From the NCBI GenBank assembly GCA_009774465.1, contig VSNT01000028.1, positions 1-33,557 of the forward strand: a DNA stretch of 33,557 nt. The letters are read 5' to 3'. Made by a program: the position numbers and the translations under genes. Below, one piece after another: positions 8,590 to 14,156 of the stretch. The notes below the pieces were generated by a model, which was not told the origin of the DNA, made no database searches, and worked only from the letters and a program-made list of their open reading frames with translations. This stretch comes from Lachnospiraceae bacterium. Lineage in GTDB: Bacteria; Bacillota_A; Clostridia; Lachnospirales; Lachnospiraceae. Positions within the stretch are counted from its first letter, which is position 1; every line of letters starts with the position of its first letter.

Positions 8590-8895
8590 ATAGGAAAAGT
8601 AAAAATCACAGTTTTAAAGAAAGAGTTTTATTCTGATTTTGCAGAGGAATATTTAACGGAAGGGAAAGAAGCCGGTGCCTGTTCTCTTTTAAATGAAGGC
8701 GATGTATTTATTTATGAGGGCAGTGCCAGAATGCCGGAAGGATTTTGTCCCTGGGCGTGGATCGATATTTACCCCAATGTAAGCGCCATAGCCTGCGGCG
8801 CAACCTATACCCCCTGGAGCAATAAAGAGAGGCAGACTATCGTGTGCTGTACAGACGGAATCCGCCCGGTTGTTTTTAAGGTGGAAGCATTTTAG
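8590..8895 (+). CDS. TIGR04076 family small protein, apparently starting at ATA
   Basis: A 101-codon frame with no ATG, GTG or TTG near its beginning. The translation from codon ATA reads GKVKITVLKKEFYSDFAEEY and continues through a cysteine-containing core (GFCPWAWIDIYPNVSAIACG, later TIVCCTDGIRPVVFKVEAF). This matches my recollection of TIGR04076 proteins, which are about 90-100 residues long and usually begin M-x-K-V-K-I-T-V. A strong AGGAGG (8576-8581) overlaps the chemoreceptor stop codon and lies eight bases before ATA, the ideal distance, so ATA at 8590 appears to be the initiation codon or a mutated ATG. The first in-frame ATG (8731) would remove nearly half of the protein. Function is unknown; the conserved cysteines suggest metal or redox chemistry, which is inference. 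Confidence 0.75.
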   Translation: MGKVKITVLKKEFYSDFAEEYLTEGKEAGACSLLNEGDVFIYEGSARMPEGFCPWAWIDIYPNVSAIACGATYTPWSNKERQTIVCCTDGIRPVVFKVEAF

Positions 8896-8904
8896 TGTAG
8901 CATA

Positions 8905-8933
8905 TTGACAAAACATTGCAGATGATGTAATCT
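8905..8933 (+). promoter_or_regulatory. Promoter of the metK riboswitch transcript
   Basis: A consensus TTGACA (8905-8910) is followed after 17 bases by TAATCT (8928-8933). It begins ten bases after the upstream stop codon and lies about 40 bases before the riboswitch. Confidence 0.65.
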
Positions 8934-8970
8934 AGGTACAGACAGGATATGAAAATTCAATATTGTGCAG

Positions 8971-9090
8971 AATCTCTTATTCAGAGTGGTGGAGGTACAT
9001 AGGACCTGAGAAGCCACGGCAACCCCATAATGGAAGGTGCCTACCTGAGCGAGCAAGGAGCCAACTGGCAAATCGAACAATAAGAGGATT
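8971..9090 (+). ncRNA. SAM (S-box, SAM-I type) riboswitch upstream of metK
   Basis: The leader contains the S-box core in order: AGAGTGGTGGAGG (8983-8995), CCACGGCAACC (9014-9024) and GGAAGGTGCC (9032-9041). These are closed by helix P1 formed by CTCTTATT (8974-8981) and AATAAGAG (9079-9086). The AATAAG strand of P1 can alternatively pair with CTTATT (9113-9118) inside the terminator, giving an antiterminator. With SAM bound, P1 holds AATAAG, the terminator forms and metK is switched off; without SAM the antiterminator forms. This is the known S-box mechanism and it fits SAM synthetase downstream. Confidence 0.94.
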
Positions 9091-9107
9091 TGATTATCGA
9101 TCGTCAG

Positions 9108-9142
9108 GTCCGCTTATTTAGATAAAATAAGCGGACTTTTTT
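9108..9142 (+). terminator. Riboswitch-controlled terminator before metK
   Basis: A 12-bp perfect stem, GTCCGCTTATTT (9108-9119) with AAATAAGCGGAC (9125-9136), has a five-base loop and is followed by six T. It lies between the SAM aptamer and the metK start. Confidence 0.9.
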
Positions 9143-9175
9143 CAGCAATTAAATAAAACGAAAAGGAGAAAGAAA

Positions 9176-10375
9176 ATGGAAAAAAGATTATTTACTTCCG
9201 AATCAGTAACAGAAGGACATCCCGACAAAGTCTGCGACGCCATTTCAGACGCCATTCTTGATGCATGTATGGAAAGCGATCCCATGAGCCGCGTGGCATG
9301 TGAGACTGCTACCTGTACAGGATTTGTGCTTGTGACAGGAGAAATCACCACAAAAGCTTATGTTGATATCCAGAAGGTAGTGCGCGATACCGTTAAGGAA
9401 ATCGGCTATACCAAGTCAGAATATGGTTTTGACGGAAATACCTGCGCAGTACTGGTTGCAATCGACGAACAGTCCGCAGATATTGCGATGGGTGTTGATA
9501 AAGCATTAGAAGCAAAGAAGGAAGAAGCAGAAAGCAAAATGTCCGATGCACAGATCGAGGCAATCGGTGCAGGCGATCAGGGTATGATGTTTGGCTATGC
9601 GACCAATGAGACAGAAGAATATATGCCTTATTCTATCTCACTTGCACATAAACTGGCGCTTCAACTTACGAAGGTTCGTAAGGACGGTACATTAAAATAT
9701 TTAAGACCGGACGGAAAGAGCCAGGTTTCCGTAGAATATGATGAAGCCGGAAAGCCCATCCGTTTGGAGGCAGTTGTTTTATCTACTCAGCATGATGATG
9801 ATGTGACACAGGAGCAGATTCATGAAGATATTAAGAAGTATGTGTTTGATCCCATCCTTCCCAAAGAGCTTTTGGATGAAAATACCAAGTACTTTATCAA
9901 CCCTACCGGACGTTTTGTAATCGGTGGACCTCACGGGGATGCAGGTCTTACCGGACGTAAAATCATTGTAGATACTTATGGCGGATACGCACGTCATGGC
10001 GGCGGAGCCTTTTCAGGAAAAGACTGCACCAAGGTTGACAGAAGTGCTGCTTATGCAGCCCGCTATGTTGCAAAGAACATTGTGGCAGCAGGACTTGCTG
10101 ATAAATGTGAAATTCAGCTTTCCTACGCTATCGGCGTTGCACAGCCCACTTCCATTATGATTGATACCTTTGGAACAGGTAAGGTTTCTGATGAAAAGCT
10201 GGTGGATGTGGTCAGAGAGAATTTTGATCTCCGTCCGGCAGGAATTATCAAGATGCTGGATCTGCGTCGCCCGATTTATAAGCAGACTGCTGCTTACGGA
10301 CATTTTGGACGTAACGACCTTGATCTTCCCTGGGAAAAACTTGACAAGGTGGATGTACTTAAAAAATACTTATAA
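9176..10375 (+). CDS. metK: S-adenosylmethionine synthetase (methionine adenosyltransferase)
   Basis: Makes S-adenosylmethionine from methionine and ATP, in the cytoplasm. At 399 residues it has normal MetK length. Visible family motifs are the N-terminal TSESVTEGHPDKVCDAISDA with the active-site His, GAGDQGMMFGYA (the methionine-loop signature), and GGGAFSGKDCTKVDRSAAYA (the phosphate-binding loop). An AAGGAGAAAG site precedes the ATG. Expression is under the upstream SAM riboswitch, so the enzyme is repressed by its own product. A stem-loop follows at 10409-10470, making this a single-gene unit. Confidence 0.98.
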   Translation: MEKRLFTSESVTEGHPDKVCDAISDAILDACMESDPMSRVACETATCTGFVLVTGEITTKAYVDIQKVVRDTVKEIGYTKSEYGFDGNTCAVLVAIDEQSADIAMGVDKALEAKKEEAESKMSDAQIEAIGAGDQGMMFGYATNETEEYMPYSISLAHKLALQLTKVRKDGTLKYLRPDGKSQVSVEYDEAGKPIRLEAVVLSTQHDDDVTQEQIHEDIKKYVFDPILPKELLDENTKYFINPTGRFVIGGPHGDAGLTGRKIIVDTYGGYARHGGGAFSGKDCTKVDRSAAYAARYVAKNIVAAGLADKCEIQLSYAIGVAQPTSIMIDTFGTGKVSDEKLVDVVRENFDLRPAGIIKMLDLRRPIYKQTAAYGHFGRNDLDLPWEKLDKVDVLKKYL

Positions 10376-10408
10376 GATTTCCAATTATAGAATATTGAGA
10401 TTATAGTT

Positions 10409-10470
10409 AAAATGAAAGATGCATGAGAAGGCTGAAGGATGCTTTTTCATGCATTTTCATTTTGTCTTTT
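10409..10470 (+). terminator. Stem-loop terminator after metK
   Basis: AAAATGAAAGATGCATG (10409-10425) pairs with CATGCATTTTCATTTT (10448-10463) with one bulge, and a T-rich tail follows. The stem is AT-rich, so it is less certain than the other terminators. The rest of the gap up to 10659 shows a possible TATACT -10 (10575-10580) without a good -35, and nothing else that I recognise. Confidence 0.6.
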
Positions 10471-10659
10471 CTAACTGTTCATGTGTGTTACAGCGAACAC
10501 ATTAGAAACACTGTGTAAAATTTTGAATTGTACTGCAGAAATCTGTGGGAATGCGATTGGGAGGCAATAATAGCTATACTAATGTAGAGTATGATATGTT
10601 GGAAAAAGCATTTTTTGATAAGAAAAATAATTTGAGGAAATAAGAGTGAGGTTGAACAG

Positions 10660-11184
10660 ATGGTACTTTTAGTAGTTGATACACAGAAATTGATAACTAT
10701 TCCGGATTTATATAACTTTAATACATTCGAGAATGCTGTTAAAACATTAATTGCAGCTGCCAGATACAATGCTGTTGAAGTTATTTATGTAAGGCACGAT
10801 GATGGTGTTGGCTCGAAATTGACAAAAGGAACACCGGGTTTTGAGATATATGAAGGTTTTAGTCCACAACCAGATGAGAAGATTTTCGATAAGACGGTAA
10901 ATAGTTCTTTTAAGAGAACAGGCTTGTTGGAATACTTGACGGAAAAGAATGTCCGTACAGTGGTGGTGGTTGGATTACAGACGGATTATTGTATTGATGC
11001 AACAATCAAGTGTGGATTTGAGCATGGTTTTAAAATAATCGTGCCGGAGAATGCGAATTCCACATTTGATAATGCTTTTATGACAAGTGAGCAGAGTTAT
11101 AAGTATTATAACGAGTTTATGTGGAAGGGCAGATATGCGGAGTGCATTTCTGTGGAGGAGATGACTGACAGGATGAAGGGGTAA
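10660..11184 (+). CDS. Isochorismatase-family cysteine hydrolase
   Basis: A 174-residue alpha/beta hydrolase of the isochorismatase/nicotinamidase superfamily, which cleaves amides or related bonds through a cysteine nucleophile. The catalytic triad is visible: D7 in LLVVDTQK, K78 in FDKTVNSSF, and C111 in GLQTDYCIDATIKCGFEHG. The cis-peptide position before the cysteine helix and the ENANSTFDN segment are typical. GTGAGG (10646-10651) eight bases upstream supports the start. It stands alone, with metK closed by a terminator upstream and a long leader region downstream, so context does not identify the substrate. Nicotinamidase is possible, but I cannot identify its metal-binding D-x-H motif, so a general amidohydrolase is the safer call. 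Confidence 0.9.
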   Translation: MVLLVVDTQKLITIPDLYNFNTFENAVKTLIAAARYNAVEVIYVRHDDGVGSKLTKGTPGFEIYEGFSPQPDEKIFDKTVNSSFKRTGLLEYLTEKNVRTVVVVGLQTDYCIDATIKCGFEHGFKIIVPENANSTFDNAFMTSEQSYKYYNEFMWKGRYAECISVEEMTDRMKG

Positions 11185-11336
11185 GGGCAGAATGGAAGAG
11201 GTTATTAGAAAACATTTTAAAGACTAAAAATATAGATGGTTATCAGATTATGGACGTGGCTGTTATAATGGTTAATGTAATGCGGTTATGCATCGGGTTA
11301 TATTTTGAATTCTCTATTATTTAAGAATATTACACA

Positions 11337-11365
11337 TTGACAAAATGGTCTATAAGGAATAGACT
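11337..11365 (+). promoter_or_regulatory. Promoter of the first BlaI/BlaR1-like module
   Basis: TTGACA (11337-11342), a 17-base spacer, and TAGACT (11360-11365). The -10 coincides with the right half of the first operator, so a bound repressor would cover it. The distance to the repressor start codon is about 270 bases, leaving a long leader. Confidence 0.65.
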
Positions 11366-11393
11366 ACCACTAGAAGGTCTATCGCTTGTAGAC
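11348..11393 (+). promoter_or_regulatory. Twin palindromic operators, GTCTA-N7-TAGAC
   Basis: Two sites of identical layout: GTCTA-N7-TAGAC at 11348-11364 and again at 11377-11393, with centres 29 bases apart. The first overlaps the -10. BlaI/MecI-family dimers bind paired palindromes in their own promoters, so these are the likely autoregulatory sites. The second module carries the same GTCTA half-sites at 13677-13715. Confidence 0.65.
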
Positions 11394-11440
11394 TAAACGC
11401 GGAAACTCGCAGCTATGAAATATAACCCGCACAGAAGAAA

Positions 11441-11580
11441 AGGTTGAAAAATCCACTGATGTGCTGATTTCTCACCCACGAGTTTGTGCCGGAGCCACAA
11501 ACTCGATATCCCAGAGCCAAATTTGAAATTTGGCTCGCGGCCTTCGCAAAAACAGCTCCAGCATGGAAGGTTGAATAAAA
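11441..11580 (+). repeat. Structured intergenic repeat element, copy A
   Basis: Copy A of an element also found at 22769-22925. Hairpin 1 (11442-11477, 10 of 12 pairs) has the loop CACTGATGTGCT. Hairpin 2 has the perfect stem CGAGTTTGTG/CACAAACTCG (11479-11505) with loop CCGGAGC. Hairpin 3 is GAGCCAAATT/AATTTGGCTC (11514-11536). GCTCC (11555-11559) can pair with GGAGC in the loop of hairpin 2. The element ends with a purine-rich site and an ATG. Two further hairpins follow in the leader: GGTTGAATA/TATTCAACC (11569-11594), whose loop contains that ATG, and GCGCG/CGCGC (11608-11623). Confidence 0.7.
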
Positions 11581-11637
11581 ATGCGTATTCAACCTATTGA
11601 TTTGTACGCGCGCAGCAACGCGCAGATGGGTATAAAA

Positions 11638-12003
11638 ATGGGAAATTACAAACTTGCAGAAGCAGAAGAAAAATTTGCCGAAATTATATGGGCCCGTGAA
11701 CCCATCAGCTCGCCGGAACTGGTAAAAGTATGTGAAAAGGAAATGAACTGGAAGAAATCAACTACATACACCGTATTAAAAAAGTTGTGTCAAAAGGGGA
11801 TTTTTCAAAATGAAAACGCCATTGTAACAGCACGGATGAGCAGGGAAGAATTTTATGGAATGCAGAGCCGGAAGTACGTGGAGGATGTGTTTGCGGGCTC
11901 ACTCCCTAAGTTTCTTACCGCCTTTTGCGGGGGGAGAAAATTATCTTCGAAAGAAGTGGAAGAGATGCAGCGGTTTATTGACGAGTATCAGGAAAACAGT
12001 TAA
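11638..12003 (+). CDS. BlaI/MecI/CopY-family transcriptional repressor (module 1)
   Basis: A 121-residue winged-helix repressor. The N-terminal MGNYKLAEAEEKFAEIIWAR begins exactly as BlaI-family proteins do. The recognition region WKKSTTYTVLKKLCQKGIF and the C-terminal dimer helices (EVEEMQRFIDEYQ) follow. An in-frame ATG at 11581 would add 19 residues (MRIQPIDLYARSNAQMGIK), but that stretch is built of hairpins and does not look like a repressor N-terminus, so I start at 11638. A caveat is that the ribosome site there is weak, and 11581 has GGAAGG upstream. It is followed after 15 bases by the M56 protease gene. The protease is expected to relieve repression, probably by triggering cleavage of this protein as BlaR1 does for BlaI. 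The inducer is unknown. Confidence 0.87.
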   Translation: MGNYKLAEAEEKFAEIIWAREPISSPELVKVCEKEMNWKKSTTYTVLKKLCQKGIFQNENAIVTARMSREEFYGMQSRKYVEDVFAGSLPKFLTAFCGGRKLSSKEVEEMQRFIDEYQENS

Positions 12004-12018
12004 GTGAATGGAGGAAAA

Positions 12019-13668
12019 ATGAGCGGATTATTTATAACAATACTAAATATGAGTTACACAGCATCTATTGCTATTTTGGCAGTTTTGCTGTTAAGGCTTT
12101 TTCTAAAGCCGGCACCAAGGATTTTTTCCTATGTCTTATGGCTGGCGGTAGGTTTGCGGCTTTTGTGTCCGATTGCCCTGCATACGGATTGGGGACTTAT
12201 TCCTGCTGAAAAGCTGGTGGAAATTGGTGATAACACCAACCTTTGGGTATGGGAAAGTGACAAGGGCAGGGTAAACGGATTAAAAGAACTATATGATGTA
12301 TACAATGCTGATGAATCAAAACAGATTAAACCTGATGAAGGCAGTGACAATGTCCTGTATAACGGAAAGGAATACTCCCTCCGGAAAGTGAATGCCTTTT
12401 TTCTAAAAGTAGACAACATTTGGACAAAACTGGCTGTAATATGGGGAATAGGCGCATCCCTGCTGATCGTGTATGGAGCAGTCAGTTATTTTATTTTGAA
12501 TTCACGGTTAAAAAAATGTGGTAAAAACAATGCAGGTGAATATCAAATAGAAAATCAGGGTTTTACAGTGATAATTTCAGATAAGATCAAGACGCCTTTT
12601 GTGGCAGGAGCATTAAAACCTGCACGAAAGGCAGCGCCGGTCATACCGGTGATATATCTGCCCGAAGGGCTTGACCAGGTACAGACGAAAATGATTATGG
12701 AGCATGAAAAAATGCATATCCGGCGAAAGGACTATCTGATTAAGCCAATTGCATATCTGGCGCTGTGCCTGCATTGGTTTAACCCGCTGGTGTGGCTTGC
12801 TTTTTACTGTATGGAGCAGGATATGGAGATTTCCTGTGATGAAGCAGTACTGAAAAAAATAGGATATGACAGCAATAAAGAATATGCCAGAACACTTTTG
12901 GCATTTTCAGGAGAGCGTGACGCAAAGTTTGGTTATCCCATTGGTTTTGGAGAAAACAGTGTGAAAATAAGAATTAAAAAAGCAGTGGAACAGAAGAAAA
13001 CGAAAAAATGGGTGGTAATTACAGTCGCTGTGGTGGTGGCAGCAGCAGTTGTTCTGCTGCTTGTAAATGGGAATGATACGAGACAGGAACCTTCCCTGGT
13101 AACAGGAGAGGCATCTGGTACAGGCCAGGGGGAGGATTATCGTAATGGGGTAGCAGGAACGGATGTAAATGAGGAAACGATTGTTTATCTGCCGGATGAA
13201 AAAATTACAACCACAGAAATTGCAGAAGAGACCTCTCAGGCAACAGAGCATTTTTACTATGTCGGGCAGCCTGGTGAAGAAAATAATTTGCCGGATGATG
13301 GAGCCTTAGTGGCGTCAGAAGGTAAAACAGATTATTCGGAAGCGGAATATATTTATGAAGAAACAAGCGCAGTTGGAATCATGAAAAATTCTGTGTTAAA
13401 GGTGGTGGAAAAATATGAAAGTTTCGGCCTCAGTGCGGAAGTTTTTGAAAACGACTATCAGCTTTACTTTCATGGTGAACCAATAAGGTTTTTTGCGGAT
13501 AATGAATATGGATGGAATTCCGACCTGTTCAGCGGGACGGTACTGTCAAGGCCTGCCAGTGATGAAAATGGGCATACCGGTGTGATGACACAGTATGATG
13601 AAAACGGAAATGTAGTGGGGATGGCTCTCCTTTCAGAGGAGGAAATGAATAAGATTTTCGGGGATTGA
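12019..13668 (+). CDS. BlaR1-like M56-family membrane metalloprotease (module 1)
   Basis: A 549-residue integral membrane protein of peptidase family M56, the signal-transducing partner of BlaI-type repressors. Hydrophobic helices lie near residues 8-30, 35-55 and 135-160. The zinc motif is H229-E-x-x-H233 (HEKMHIRRKDY) with E275 in the ISCDEA motif as probable third ligand. The helix LALCLHWFNPLVWLAFYCME lies between them. A further helix (about 330-350, KKWVVITVAVVVAAAVVLLL) leads to an outer C-terminal domain of about 200 residues. That domain is unlike the penicillin-binding sensor of BlaR1: I see no SxxK active-site motif. It is rich in acidic and tyrosine residues. I start at ATG 12019 after GGAGG; the frame is open back to GTG 12004. 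Its stop codon overlaps the TTGACA of the next module. Confidence 0.88.
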   Translation: MSGLFITILNMSYTASIAILAVLLLRLFLKPAPRIFSYVLWLAVGLRLLCPIALHTDWGLIPAEKLVEIGDNTNLWVWESDKGRVNGLKELYDVYNADESKQIKPDEGSDNVLYNGKEYSLRKVNAFFLKVDNIWTKLAVIWGIGASLLIVYGAVSYFILNSRLKKCGKNNAGEYQIENQGFTVIISDKIKTPFVAGALKPARKAAPVIPVIYLPEGLDQVQTKMIMEHEKMHIRRKDYLIKPIAYLALCLHWFNPLVWLAFYCMEQDMEISCDEAVLKKIGYDSNKEYARTLLAFSGERDAKFGYPIGFGENSVKIRIKKAVEQKKTKKWVVITVAVVVAAAVVLLLVNGNDTRQEPSLVTGEASGTGQGEDYRNGVAGTDVNEETIVYLPDEKITTTEIAEETSQATEHFYYVGQPGEENNLPDDGALVASEGKTDYSEAEYIYEETSAVGIMKNSVLKVVEKYESFGLSAEVFENDYQLYFHGEPIRFFADNEYGWNSDLFSGTVLSRPASDENGHTGVMTQYDENGNVVGMALLSEEEMNKIFGD

Positions 13669-13715
13669 CATTTTTTGTCTACAGGTGTAAACTATAACTG
13701 TCTACAAAAGTAGTC
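13665..13715 (+). promoter_or_regulatory. Promoter and twin operators of the second BlaI/BlaR1-like module
   Basis: TTGACA (13665-13670), a 17-base spacer, and TAAACT (13688-13693). Operator 1, GTCTACA-gg-TGTAAAC (13677-13692), covers the -10 and contains the BlaI-type core TACAnnTGTA. Operator 2, GTCTAC-aaaa-GTAGTC (13700-13715), follows 23 bases on. Each palindrome has one mismatch. The half-sites match those of module 1, so cross-regulation is possible. Confidence 0.68.
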
Positions 13716-13762
13716 TGTAGCATATGCCAGAAGAAGACATAAGGGAAGGCAGGTATAGATTA

Positions 13763-14137
13763 ATGGAAAAGAAAGTAACAGTTTCGGATGCGGAACTGGA
13801 AATTCTGGAAGTATTGTGGTCGGCGGATGCTCCTTTAAATGCCGGTGAAATCCGTACTCGGCTTGAGGAGAATAAGAACTGGGAGAGAACGACGGTTTTG
13901 ACATTGATTCAAAGGCTGTTAAAAAAAGGAGTGATCAGGCAGGAAAAGAGGGAAGTATATTATTATGTTCCCTGCATAAAGCGTGAGGAATATGTAAAGG
14001 AAGAAACGAAACATTTTGTGGACAAATTTTTTAAAGGCAGTTCAAGAAATCTGGCGGCTGCACTGGTAAACAGTGAGGCACTGACGAAAGAAGACATAGA
14101 AGAACTTCGTAATTATTTCAACCGGACAATGAATTGA
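13763..14137 (+). CDS. BlaI/MecI/CopY-family transcriptional repressor (module 2)
   Basis: A 124-residue winged-helix repressor beginning MEKKVTVSDAELEILEVLWS, the standard family N-terminus. The recognition segment ENKNWERTTVLTLIQRLLKK and the wing VIRQEKREVYYYVP follow, with a dimerising C-terminus ending in NRTMN. An upstream in-frame ATG (13724) is open but directly abuts the operators and has no ribosome site; AAGGCAGG (13746-13753) supports 13763. The protease gene follows after 19 bases. It is clearly diverged in sequence from the module 1 repressor, so this is not a recent duplication. Confidence 0.92.
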   Translation: MEKKVTVSDAELEILEVLWSADAPLNAGEIRTRLEENKNWERTTVLTLIQRLLKKGVIRQEKREVYYYVPCIKREEYVKEETKHFVDKFFKGSSRNLAAALVNSEALTKEDIEELRNYFNRTMN

Positions 14138-14156
14138 TACAGATGGGAGTGTGGTT

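Larger units (their letters stand above)
11294..11429. repeat. 12-bp inverted repeat flanking the blaI-like promoter and operators
   Basis: CGGGTTATATTT (11294-11305) is repeated in inverted orientation as AAATATAACCCG (11418-11429). The pair encloses the TTGACA promoter and both palindromic operators. It could be the ends of a small inserted element or a long-range RNA helix; no target duplication is obvious. Upstream, 11185-11293 holds no gene, only a TGtTATAAT extended -10-like match (11261-11269). Confidence 0.5.

Noticed and set aside
8689..9080. Minus-strand open frames across the TIGR04076 gene and the SAM riboswitch
   Set aside because: The plus-strand protein family and the riboswitch structure explain the sequence; these frames are incidental.
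11581..11637. N-terminal extension of the first BlaI-like protein (MRIQPIDLYARSNAQMGIK), which recalls a FlgM-like opening
   Set aside because: The stretch is made of hairpins and only about 20 codons long; the family N-terminus starts at 11638. It is kept as a finding about the leader, not as a gene.
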